Of a DNA stretch of 43,068 nucleotides, positions 36,039 through 43,068 are shown piece after piece. The DNA lies in contig CAYMBJ010000033.1 of assembly GCA_964388665.1 (NCBI GenBank), forward strand, positions 1-43,068, written 5' to 3'. The notes beneath the pieces are model-generated. The model was given only the letters and a program-made list of their open reading frames with translations. It was not told the origin of the DNA and searched no databases. Each line of letters starts with the position of its first letter. The first letter of the stretch is position 1. Origin of the DNA: CALCCV01 sp964388665 (GTDB lineage: Bacteria; Bdellovibrionota; Bdellovibrionia; Bdellovibrionales; Bdellovibrionaceae). The position numbers and the translations under genes are program-made.

Positions 36039-36076
36039 GTTTAAGACTCCTTAAAGTATGAGGGATTTTAGTGTCG

Positions 36077-36101
36077 CTGACCAAGCAAATGGCCTGGTCA
36101 G
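36077..36101. promoter_or_regulatory. Inverted repeat CTGACCA-11-TGGTCAG in the leader of the 36038 gene
   Basis: Perfect 7-bp arms 39 bp upstream of the start. It could be an operator or a leader hairpin. Assignment is from symmetry alone. Confidence 0.3.
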
Positions 36102-36159
36102 TAGTTTGGCGAACCCTATTCCATTTTGGCGAGAAACTCCAGATGAATTGGCACTTTTG

Positions 36160-36195
36160 GAATAACTTTCCCAACTGTAAAAAGTTAAGTTATTC
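36160..36195. promoter_or_regulatory. Inverted repeat GAATAACTT-18-AAGTTATTC between divergent genes
   Basis: Perfect 9-bp arms 18 nt apart, roughly midway between the 36038 (-) and 36381 (+) starts. Symmetry and position suggest a shared operator; no -35/-10 pair was convincing. Confidence 0.35.
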
Positions 36196-36380
36196 GGTTC
36201 CAATTTAGCACCACCAGGGCGTGTTTTGATTTTGATTGGGTTCCACTTCGGAACACGGGCCATTGATATGGCTAAACGAATTCATCCTCTCAGCTTTATC
36301 CAAAAAATTTCGATACTCCCTACAGAGTCCCCAGACATGGGCGTATAAACCTAAAAACAATTCAGAAGGGATTTCAAATT

Positions 36381-38711
36381 ATGAAAATCAATAGCTCGTC
36401 AGACTTGTTACGTCTCGCATTGATATTTGCGATTGGGTGGCTGAGCTCATGTCGATCTGCAAATGTGACGAATCCCATTGCCGAACAAAGTCGCAAAATC
36501 GGTGGTCGCCAGATTTCTCAGGCTGAGAACCTCACTCACTTCAATAGCATCGATGACATTGGGCAATTCAATTCTTTAGGTTTGGTGTCTCAAGGTTTGA
36601 TAAAAAATGGAAAGCTAGTTAAATTCCTAATAGACCTAAGAGGCGAATCTCCTGAAACTTATTTTTTAAATGCAAATTTTACGCAGAGATCCAGAGCGCC
36701 TGACTATGTTCGCTATCACTACTATTTTGCAGAGCAGAATCTCAACTACCGAGGTGGTGCGGGTCAGTTTAACAAATCCACATATTTTGCAACTTCACTG
36801 GCAGAAAGAAAATTTATTGCCGGCAGCGTGCAGACATTTGAATTGGATGGAACCCCTACACTTTCGATTCACTTTTATCCTCAAGATTCTATCAAAGAAG
36901 AGGTCCTTGCTCTTGCTCTAAAGGAAGTATTGAATCGAATTCATCTGGACCAGTTGCCCAAGGTTTTTATTCAGTTAGGAAGTCACCAGAGCCATGCCAC
37001 TATCGGTGCAGAGATGGCAAAGCTCAATATTCGCCCAATCACTTTGAGCGAAGCTACCAACGGGCAAAAGATGGTGATTATGAACCCAGGGAAGGCGATT
37101 GGATTTTTGCGAATCAGTCCGCAAGATGTCAATGCGCTAAGTGAAATGGACATTCCCGTCTTTACAGAGCTTCCCTTGGATCTATCAGTGGTGGCGGGCA
37201 CCCTCACGGTTGCCCCACAGGATATTGGTTCGCACATCAATTTAAAATTGCAAGAGCGGAACACTCCCAATGTCGTTGATCTAGAGGCGCTCGAAAAATG
37301 GCGTGACTTTGACGGCAAGGCTGTTGAGCTGGTTGTGACCAGCGGCAGCAGCACCACCGAGGGAAATTATACGATCAGGCGATTGGGTGCCGATAGCAAG
37401 GGCGTAGACACAGGGGCGGCGATGGTCACCGACCACTATTTGCAAGTTCGCAAAAATAAAAAATGGTACAAACTGCCAGCGCTTTTGAGTGGCACTGAAA
37501 TTAAGAGTTTCGAAGACATGTGCCCAGGCTTACCGAGTGTCTGTCTTGAGATTATGAGTACCTTTGGTGGCAAGGCAGCGAAACTTGGATTTTTAGCAAA
37601 CAAAACTGTTTTGGGTATGGGAGGTGATAAGCAAAATAGCCTAGGCTATCGCCTAAATCCTCTTGGTTTTGGAATTCCGATGGAAGTGTACTTTAAACTC
37701 CTGGAGATGCCGGAAAATAAGAATCTAAAGATGGCAATAAAAGATATGATCGATAGCGAAATGGGTTTCAAACCCCTACTTGCTTCTCTTGAAAAGGCGG
37801 CAGCACTTGCCAAAATACAAGAGGGTTTTTATGCCGCGCAACTGCCTGGTTCGGAACTGACAAAAATAAAAGGTGCCTTGGCGACGCTGGTAGCGGCAGT
37901 CAAGGCAGAAAATGGCAATCAGGTGCAAGTTGAAAAGGTCAAGATTCGGTCTTCTAGCAATGCCGAAGATTTGCCAGACTTTGACGGTGCAGGCCTCCAC
38001 AACAGCTACTCTGCAAATGTGTCCAAAACTGCAAAGGCAGGCCAGGTCTGCCACCTGGAGTACGAGGTCGACGGCCCGTCGACTAAAGCTAAGATGAAAC
38101 CTGCAACGTTGGAGTGTGCACTTCTTGGTGTGTATGCCAGCCTCTGGAACAAGCGGGCAGTGGAAGAACGATCCTTTGCAGGAATTGATCACAACTCCGT
38201 CGGAATGGGAATTGCGGTTGTGCCCACTTACAACTACCTAAAACAAATTGGCATCACAGAAACTGCAAACGGTGTAGGTATCACCCGAGTGCTGAGCGCA
38301 CCAAATGTTTACGGCTATACTTATACGATTCAGGACGGAGAAAACCTGGCGACCAATCCTGATCCCGAGACTCAGTCCGAAATCACACTTGCAAATTTCC
38401 TTACACCTTCAGATCCGCTGACATATTCAATTCTCAATTATGCGACCCCAGTAAAGGGGCAACCTCCGCTTACACAAAAGGTTCTTTCTGATGCCGTCAT
38501 GAATAAATTGGTTGATCTCTCCCAACACATTGAACGTCGCTACTGCGAGAGTAAGGAGGATTACTATCAAAGGAGTTGCCGAGATGTGGTTTGGGATACA
38601 GAAAAACCAAAGGCCCTGGATTTGGAATTTAAGATACTTGGTCCAAAAAAAGAAATGATAATGATCAAACAGATTCGTGAGTTTTCTGGTGGAAGCGCAT
38701 CTGACGACTGA
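36381..38711 (+). CDS. Lipoprotein with C-terminal PEP synthase / pyruvate-phosphate-dikinase-like ATP-binding domain
   Basis: 776 residues. The N-terminus (LLRLALIFAIGWLSSCRS) is a lipoprotein signal with a good lipobox (LSSC, Cys near residue 24), so the protein should be membrane-anchored outside the cytoplasm. Residues ~40-460 are not recognised. Around residue 523 the motif KIRSSSNAEDLPDFDGAGLHNSY matches the ATP-grasp (PPDK N-terminal) signature of pyruvate phosphate dikinase and PEP synthase. ASLWNKRAVEERSFAGIDHNSVGMG and GIAVVPTY follow as in that domain. The phosphohistidine and PEP-binding domains of a true PPDK are not visible. ATG 36381 has AGAAGGGA upstream. How an ATP-dependent domain would work outside the cytoplasm is unclear; it may have lost catalysis. 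It ends just before palindromic element copy 2. Confidence 0.8.
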   Translation: MKINSSSDLLRLALIFAIGWLSSCRSANVTNPIAEQSRKIGGRQISQAENLTHFNSIDDIGQFNSLGLVSQGLIKNGKLVKFLIDLRGESPETYFLNANFTQRSRAPDYVRYHYYFAEQNLNYRGGAGQFNKSTYFATSLAERKFIAGSVQTFELDGTPTLSIHFYPQDSIKEEVLALALKEVLNRIHLDQLPKVFIQLGSHQSHATIGAEMAKLNIRPITLSEATNGQKMVIMNPGKAIGFLRISPQDVNALSEMDIPVFTELPLDLSVVAGTLTVAPQDIGSHINLKLQERNTPNVVDLEALEKWRDFDGKAVELVVTSGSSTTEGNYTIRRLGADSKGVDTGAAMVTDHYLQVRKNKKWYKLPALLSGTEIKSFEDMCPGLPSVCLEIMSTFGGKAAKLGFLANKTVLGMGGDKQNSLGYRLNPLGFGIPMEVYFKLLEMPENKNLKMAIKDMIDSEMGFKPLLASLEKAAALAKIQEGFYAAQLPGSELTKIKGALATLVAAVKAENGNQVQVEKVKIRSSSNAEDLPDFDGAGLHNSYSANVSKTAKAGQVCHLEYEVDGPSTKAKMKPATLECALLGVYASLWNKRAVEERSFAGIDHNSVGMGIAVVPTYNYLKQIGITETANGVGITRVLSAPNVYGYTYTIQDGENLATNPDPETQSEITLANFLTPSDPLTYSILNYATPVKGQPPLTQKVLSDAVMNKLVDLSQHIERRYCESKEDYYQRSCRDVVWDTEKPKALDLEFKILGPKKEMIMIKQIREFSGGSASDD

Positions 38712-38757
38712 AAGAATCAGAACGGCTCCATCTGCCAACAGAGACACCGAGTTATGG

Positions 38758-38863
38758 CTAGTGCTTTGTCAGGGAAGTTTTTTCGTTGTTGCTTCGTCGT
38801 CGCGGTATTCATCATACAGCTTCCTCCTCGCGCCTAGAAAAAATTTCCCTGACAAAGCGCTAG
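38758..38863. repeat. Palindromic repeat element, copy 2 (MITE/REP-like)
   Basis: 106 bp, same orientation as copy 1 and about 93% identical by eye (roughly six substitutions, three of them clustered at the central loop, plus one indel). The ends are CTAGTGCTTTGTCAGGGAAG and its near-exact complement. It lies between convergent stops at 38711 (+) and 38903 (-), where its hairpin could also act as a terminator. Confidence 0.9.
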
Positions 38864-38880
38864 CTCTCGGAGCCTGCTAA

Positions 38881-38905
38881 TCTGTGAGTCTAGTCTGTGA
38901 GTCTA
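38881..38905. repeat. 13-bp tandem duplication at the stop of the OmpA-family gene
   Basis: TCTGTGAGTCTA occurs twice with a 13-bp period. On the minus strand the gene's TAG stop opens the unit TAGACTCACAGA, which is then repeated downstream. Confidence 0.85.
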
Positions 38906-40420
38906 ACCTCTGAGGATCTTGAATTCCACTCGTCGGTTCTTTTCCCAAAGCCGTTTTGGAACCTTCTTGTGATTGTATTTGGGTCGGTGACTGCCGTACC
39001 CTTTGGACGTAAGTATTCGCGGACTGATGCCCTTGTTGATCAAATAGTTTACAACCGTGGCAGCCCGAGCCTTTGACAGAGGATCATTGATGCGATCATT
39101 GCCCTGGTGATCGGTGTGCCCGGCCACATGCAGGCGCGGAATGTCGGACTGGTGCTGCAAGATCACTCGCGCCACTTGATCCAAGATGAGTCTTCCTTTG
39201 CGTGTGAGCGTTGACATATTCAAATCAAACTCCACTTCATCTAAAATGTAGATTTCCTTTTTAGTAAAGACGACTTTCTTTTCGTATGAGGGTTCAGGAG
39301 GTGGAGTGTTGCGTATGTCACTCAGATCCACAATTGGCACCGGCGAAGAGTCTGTCACCATTGGCGGCAGGGGTTCTTGTTTTGGTGGTTCGTAATATTC
39401 TGAGCTTGTGGTCTCAATAATCAAACTCTCGTCAGGCTCCACGTCGGGAATGGTATTGTAAGGGGTGTCTCGAGGCGACTTTGATTTTTGATTTTCTCCA
39501 GGATAGAGCGGGAATTTCACCCCAAAGACCAGGCGAGGATCATTTGCACCCACATTGCCAAACTTGCCAGTGCCGCCACCAAAATGAACCGAAGTTCCTT
39601 TGTTCATTTGATATCTCAGGCCGCCGTAGAACTCGCCAGGTGGGTTGAAGTCATTGATGCCCTTTGCTGGCGCGTAGTACGTGTATTCAAGATTGAGCGA
39701 CATGTTTTTTGAAAGCGCAAACAACGAACCGATTCCCGCGAAGAGTCGGGTCTTGCCATCGATTTGTGGATAGGCTCCAGAATCAGCATTTTTTGATTCG
39801 GCATTGGGGAAGCTAAAATATCCCAAGTTTAAGGATAGTGAAAGTGATTCAAAGGCCTGCTCAAAGGCCAGTCTCGAGCCAAAGCCCCAGCTGCTATTGC
39901 CAAGGCCACTTCCTTCGGCATCGCCCTCGTATTTCACTCCTGTGGGCAACCAGAGCTCAGGAATGATAGCGACGCCCGTGTCTTCATCACCAGCAATTTT
40001 CCACTTCAAGCTCACGCGCGAGTCTCCCCAATGGCTGTCTTTGGTTCCGCCATATTCGGGGTGTACATTAACGTAGGCAACAGGGATCTGATAGCTTGCA
40101 CTCAATGTTTCACTAAAATAATAGGCGGTGCCCAAATCCAAAATGTGCATGGACTCAACCAAAGTCTTTTGGCTTGAATGATCGGGTGAGAGCATGACCC
40201 ATGGTTTATTAACATACGAATAGGAGAAATGAAAAAACAAACGCTTGGGTGTACTTCGATTTAAGAATGCCTGATCGCGCATAAGAGCGTCTTCAATGCT
40301 CAGATAGCTGCTATTTTGCGCTGGAATAAACGAATTGTAATTGATGGTGTTCTCTGCCACTTGCGCGAGACCCATCAAAGGAGTCGTTAATATTATCAGA
40401 GCCAACAGCTTTCGAATCAC
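38903..40420 (-). CDS. OmpA-family outer-membrane protein (beta-barrel-like N-terminus, OmpA C-terminus)
   Basis: 505 residues. Signal peptide MIRKLLALIILTTPLMGLAQ. Residues ~25-330 are rich in alternating aromatic/polar strands (LFFHFSYSYVNKPWVML, LSLSLNLGYFSFPNAES, MSLNLEYTYYAP, GLRYQMNKGTSVHFGGG) as in an outer-membrane barrel. A Pro/Glu linker follows (residues ~345-400). The C-terminal OmpA domain (VEFDLNMSTLTRKGRLILDQVA, LHVAGHTDHQGNDRINDPLSKARAATVVNYLINKGI, NRRVEFKIL) should bind peptidoglycan. The GTG start at 40420 has AAGGAAG upstream; the frame is open to 40480 but would place 20 residues before a normal signal. Probable role: anchoring the outer membrane to the wall. Ends in a stop-codon tandem duplication. 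Confidence 0.87.
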   Translation of the reverse strand: MIRKLLALIILTTPLMGLAQVAENTINYNSFIPAQNSSYLSIEDALMRDQAFLNRSTPKRLFFHFSYSYVNKPWVMLSPDHSSQKTLVESMHILDLGTAYYFSETLSASYQIPVAYVNVHPEYGGTKDSHWGDSRVSLKWKIAGDEDTGVAIIPELWLPTGVKYEGDAEGSGLGNSSWGFGSRLAFEQAFESLSLSLNLGYFSFPNAESKNADSGAYPQIDGKTRLFAGIGSLFALSKNMSLNLEYTYYAPAKGINDFNPPGEFYGGLRYQMNKGTSVHFGGGTGKFGNVGANDPRLVFGVKFPLYPGENQKSKSPRDTPYNTIPDVEPDESLIIETTSSEYYEPPKQEPLPPMVTDSSPVPIVDLSDIRNTPPPEPSYEKKVVFTKKEIYILDEVEFDLNMSTLTRKGRLILDQVARVILQHQSDIPRLHVAGHTDHQGNDRINDPLSKARAATVVNYLINKGISPRILTSKGYGSHRPKYNHKKVPKRLWEKNRRVEFKILRG

Positions 40421-40725
40421 ACAGCTTCCTTTTCTGTAGGCAGCTCGCAACATTGATCTCTGATCTTTGATCAGGTTCAAAAGGCGCCAGTGCCAATTTT
40501 TGTTCGACAGCTGATTGATTTAGGAGAGAGTAAACAACCTGAGAGGGGCTATTTGCGCATCACCAGCAATTCAGCGGTCCTGCCAAATAGAAAATGCAAA
40601 GCCATGGCCAAAATTATCACAGATCGCCATGCGGACTTTTCTAGTCTACTGTTTTTGCCAATGTGGCCTGACGTCGTCCCAATTTGAGATGAGTTCTAAA
40701 TTGATTCACGCCGGAAATGCAGAAA
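40421..40725. other. Intergenic region, no gene seen
   Basis: 305 bp between the OmpA-family gene start and the end of the small operon upstream. A 65-codon plus-strand frame (40490-40687) has no ribosome site, signal or recognisable sequence. No strong hairpin was found. Confidence 0.5.
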
Positions 40726-41010
40726 TCACTGTGCCGGGTGAATCTTTGATTTCGCTTTTACCATTTGGGTCTTGTTGACGGGTATGCGAATTGTGACTTC
40801 TAGATTCTTACGCAATTGCTTCTCAACGATAAAGGCCAAAGGAACCTCTAAATCTTGGTACCGAGTTCGAACAATTGCCGACCTTGAATTCAACGAAAGT
40901 ATTAGGCCTGTATTTCGAAAATATGGCAATCCAAGAGCCGCCTGTGAGTCGATTGCAACAAGAGGTTGAAGAAAAAGAATCCCGATAAAAAAAATCACTC
41001 GAAATTTCAT
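40726..41010 (-). CDS. Small secreted protein of unknown function
   Basis: 94 residues with a signal peptide (MKFRVIFFIGILFLQPLVAIDSQA, cleavage near residue 24). The mature part is beta-rich (GLILSLNSRSAIVRTRYQDLEVPLAFIVEKQLRKNLEVTIRI by inspection) and ends in a Lys-rich tail; no Cys, no motif. Its ATG overlaps the preceding stop (ATGA) and AGGGGAG lies about seven bases upstream, so it is co-translated with the gene before it. Third gene of a minus-strand operon running from 42408. Confidence 0.62.
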   Translation of the reverse strand: MKFRVIFFIGILFLQPLVAIDSQAALGLPYFRNTGLILSLNSRSAIVRTRYQDLEVPLAFIVEKQLRKNLEVTIRIPVNKTQMVKAKSKIHPAQ

Positions 41011-41894
41011 TGCGTGGCTCCCCTGAGTTCTTTTCTATGGTCTCCGCCTGAATCGGCGGTCGGTGATACGGCTATGATCGGGCGCCCCAGTTCAGTTCGC
41101 AATGCCGATTCGTAGCCTGTTTGGAGAAAAGGCATTTCTTCACCGGGAGTACGCAACTCATTTTTGATATTGTTCGTAGAATTATCCTCAGCGCAGGCGG
41201 AGGCAGATTTGCACATAGTCACTCCGGCAGTTTTTACGGTACTGCATACCGCCCAGTTCTCGTCCCAAACAATTGCCCCAGATTTGCAAACTACGTTACC
41301 TCCGCAGTACGTGGGGTTATTGTTTGGCGCCTTCCTACTGGTCACATTGCCGGAATAAACACAGACCAAATCAGGCCGGGCGATCTTCGTGACGCTTCCA
41401 GAGCCGTAATTCCATTCACTATAATCATAAAAAACCATGGCTTTAGAAGGACTCTGACGTGAATATACACCAAGTCTCGTAGGGTCAACTTTCTTGTTAT
41501 CGGATAAAGTTGCATCTTCGTAAAATACAGTATTGTCTGGAAAAGTTGCGCCGGCAGGAGTCCATGTATTTTCACTACCTGGGGCGTTTTCAGCGACCCT
41601 ATCGGCAAGCCAAGTTCCGTGGCTACTGGATGGTTCCAGTAAATTTTTAAATGTCCAATCTTTTGGAATTAGAATGCCAATGGTTTTTTCGTCTTGCGTA
41701 CCATTATACACTTTTACGTACACCATGTTGACCTTGGAATTAGCATCAACATATAGCTTCGGCTCCTGATTTACATGAATGGCCGTCTTGCCCATCGATG
41801 GGAAATTTAAAAAATGGTCAAAGTGGTATTCTGCAATGGCAAATGAAGCCGAGAGTGTCACAATTGTGATAGCTAATCCTGATCTTATTTTCAT
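41007..41894 (-). CDS. Secreted Cys-containing protein of unknown function
   Basis: 295 residues with a signal peptide (MKIRSGLAITIVTLSASFAIA, cleavage before EYHF). The mature part carries about seven Cys (LVCVYSG, PTYCGGNVVCKSG, WAVCSTVK, TMCKSASACAED), suggesting disulfide-rich folding outside the cytoplasm. Stretches such as VYVKVYNGTQDEKTIGILIPKDWTF look beta-sheet-like. No family recognised. It overlaps the preceding gene by 77 bases and the following one by four. The signal peptide and operon position with two other secreted proteins suggest a joint surface structure, perhaps a fibre or secreted complex. That is inference. Confidence 0.62.
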   Translation of the reverse strand: MKIRSGLAITIVTLSASFAIAEYHFDHFLNFPSMGKTAIHVNQEPKLYVDANSKVNMVYVKVYNGTQDEKTIGILIPKDWTFKNLLEPSSSHGTWLADRVAENAPGSENTWTPAGATFPDNTVFYEDATLSDNKKVDPTRLGVYSRQSPSKAMVFYDYSEWNYGSGSVTKIARPDLVCVYSGNVTSRKAPNNNPTYCGGNVVCKSGAIVWDENWAVCSTVKTAGVTMCKSASACAEDNSTNNIKNELRTPGEEMPFLQTGYESALRTELGRPIIAVSPTADSGGDHRKELRGATQ

Positions 41895-42408
41895 GAGAAA
41901 TTTGCAATGAATTGGCGGGAAAAGTCAAGAGGCGGACCAATGGCCTACTAGGGCCGTCGTCCCTAGTAGGTATCCTTTCAGGGCCATCAACAGATTGAAC
42001 CAATATTCCCCAGAAAACTTTCATGTCGTAGTTGTAACGGACAATATCGGCTCGATCTCCATATTTTACAGTGGACTTGGATCGGAATGTCTCCGCGTAG
42101 CCCAATTGCATGGTACGAGTTAAGGCTCCTTCTCGAAAAAAGCGGTAACGCAGTAGGAAGTTTGCAGCGTTGTAATCGGACCATAGCCATGGGCTGGTGC
42201 CCACACTGATGTTCGTAGTAAGTCCGCATGCTAAGGATTGAATGCCTGCCGTGCAGACTCCACTTTGTAACACATGTGAAGTTGCCGATAAGTCGTGACC
42301 GAAATCAATCACAATGGGTTGGCTATCAGCGATGGCTAGCGACTCATCTTGGGCGAGGGAATGTATTGTCAAAATCAAAAGAATAAGGCTAACAAGGTAT
42401 TTTATCAT
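41818..42408 (-). CDS. Secreted protein of unknown function, possibly 3'-altered
   Basis: 196 residues, signal peptide MIKYLVSLILLILTIHSLAQ. The first ~140 residues have barrel- or adhesin-like texture (QSGVCTAGIQSLACGLTTNISVG, AANFLLRYRFF, YNYDMKVFWGILVQS). From about residue 147 the sequence turns into a Pro/Arg-rich tail encoded partly by a perfect 10-bp hairpin. It then overlaps the next gene's signal peptide by 77 bases in another frame (NKIRISYHNCDTLGF). The tail is therefore probably not native; a frameshift or a hairpin insertion may have changed the end. No clear ribosome site except GGGA seven bases before ATG 42408. The 276 bp on its 5' side, up to 42684, hold a terminator and no gene. 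Confidence 0.5.
   Translation of the reverse strand: MIKYLVSLILLILTIHSLAQDESLAIADSQPIVIDFGHDLSATSHVLQSGVCTAGIQSLACGLTTNISVGTSPWLWSDYNAANFLLRYRFFREGALTRTMQLGYAETFRSKSTVKYGDRADIVRYNYDMKVFWGILVQSVDGPERIPTRDDGPSRPLVRLLTFPANSLQISHENKIRISYHNCDTLGFICHCRIPL
41944..41970. repeat. Perfect 10-bp inverted repeat (CCTACTAGGG / CCCTAGTAGG) in the 3' part of the 41818-42408 gene
   Basis: Loop CCGTCGT of 7 nt. It lies 50 bp upstream of the next gene's start on the minus strand. It may act as an internal terminator/attenuator or RNA-processing hairpin within the operon. Confidence 0.7.
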
Positions 42409-42633
42409 TCTGTCCCGCTAACGACGGTGAGCAATTGTTCGCAAGTCCGCATGAGCCTAGCGGCACAACGGTTTAAATTCGCGTATTGAAGAGGAATAGC
42501 AGAAAGTGTTTCTATGCGCCAGATCATAGTTGAATCAAAGCAACCGTAATAAACGGTTCCAATTGAGTAGCATAAAAGGAGAACTAGAAGTTATTGATTC
42601 CCAGCCGTGCACCGTCTGTCTACTGATCAAGAT

Positions 42634-42674
42634 AAATTTCAGTCGCGAGTCGGGGCGGCTCGCGACTGAAATTT
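42634..42674. terminator. Strong stem-loop, probable bidirectional terminator
   Basis: Perfect 16-bp arms (AAATTTCAGTCGCGAG and CTCGCGACTGAAATTT) with a 9-nt loop. It lies ten bases beyond the minus-strand stop at 42685. The A/T ends supply short T-runs in both readings. Confidence 0.75.
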
Positions 42675-42684
42675 AATGCGCACT

Positions 42685-42978
42685 TTACTCTTGGAGAAAC
42701 TGATTGAGAAACTCTGCGCGTTTTGCCGAGGTTGAACCGCAGATGATAAGCTCGGTTAAGCTCAGTTGTTGATCTTCTGGGTAATTTTTTTTGATAAATT
42801 CAGTCATGGCTTCTCTGGCTGTGACGGATTGATGATAAATTTGTTCATAATCTAGAATGGACCGCAAGACTTTTGTGTTTTCGTCGGGCCCAAATACGCA
42901 TCCCCGAGTTTCACTTGGCATGCCAAAAGCAGTCGTATGCAATCCTAGAACTACCAAAACCATAAAAATTTGTTTCAT
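42685..42978 (-). CDS. Small secreted protein of unknown function
   Basis: 97 residues with a signal peptide (MKQIFMVLVVLGLHTTAFG, cleavage near residue 19). The mature ~78 residues contain two Cys (RGCVFGPDE and IICGSTSA), probably paired, and are helix-rich (KVLRSILDYEQIYHQSVTAREAMTEFIKK). No family recognised. GAGGA five to six bases before ATG 42978 supports the start, and a strong terminator follows the stop, so it is a single-gene transcript. Confidence 0.7.
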   Translation of the reverse strand: MKQIFMVLVVLGLHTTAFGMPSETRGCVFGPDENTKVLRSILDYEQIYHQSVTAREAMTEFIKKNYPEDQQLSLTELIICGSTSAKRAEFLNQFLQE

Positions 42979-43068
42979 AAGTTTTCCTCTAAATTAGTTT
43001 TAAATTCAACCGTTACCCGGATCGGCGGATTGCAGTAAATTAAAATCTATAGATTTCAATCAGGAAAG

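Noticed and set aside
40490..40687. 65-codon plus-strand frame upstream of the OmpA-family gene
   Set aside because: No signal, motif or ribosome site; composition is not protein-like.
18377..40700. 15-base shared sequence TTGAGATGAGTTCTA near 18375 and 40684
   Set aside because: One or two matches of this length are expected by chance in a 43-kb window; flanks do not match.

Overview
The window looks like chromosome from a Bdellovibrio-like bacterium (Bdellovibrionota). This is inferred, not proven. The hints are many secreted or lipoprotein genes of unknown family, a regulator resembling the TIGR02147/DUF4423-type proteins common in that group, a lipoprotein signal ending in an unusual FQNC, and convergent genes for two predicted cell-wall hydrolases. 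I saw no rRNA, tRNA, CRISPR array, IS transposase or prophage.

Layout. 0.1-2.6 kb: glnD-like PII uridylyltransferase. 2.6-7.4 kb, minus strand: a large lipoprotein with one CxxCH haem motif, then small secreted unknowns. 7.5-13 kb, housekeeping: a Cys-rich protein coupled to SufE, a secreted trypsin-like protease, a DUF455 ferritin-like protein, YebC, an RsuA-family pseudouridine synthase and QueD. 13-16.3 kb: two convergent secreted proteins, one with a predicted Cys/His hydrolase domain and one lytic-transglycosylase-like. 16.4-18.1 kb: a small secreted protein, a regulator gene split by an in-frame TGA, and a small zinc-binding-type protein.

The core is a 17-kb plus-strand operon, 18490-35530: glgE, a treS-pep2 fusion, malQ, glgB, treZ, a GH57/DUF3536 gene and treY. 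Most junctions overlap by 4-11 bases. Together they form a closed trehalose/alpha-glucan cycle. TreS-Pep2 turns trehalose into maltose-1-phosphate, GlgE polymerises it, GlgB branches the glucan, and TreY/TreZ release trehalose again. MalQ and the GH57 protein would remodel the glucan. treS-pep2 carries one in-frame TGA exactly where the family has a conserved Trp, ahead of all catalytic residues.

35.6-43 kb: secreted and envelope proteins. They include a lipoprotein with a pyruvate-phosphate-dikinase-like ATP-binding domain, an OmpA-family protein, and a three-gene minus-strand operon of secreted unknowns.

Main points for follow-up: (1) two otherwise intact genes interrupted by a single in-frame TGA, one at a conserved Trp position and one where Trp is plausible; (2) a ~107-bp palindromic element present twice with ~25-bp terminal inverted repeats, one copy in the glg/tre promoter region; (3) 12-nt-period repeats placed in linkers of several enzymes of the same operon, and short duplications covering stop codons; (4) the lipoprotein-anchored PPDK-like domain.
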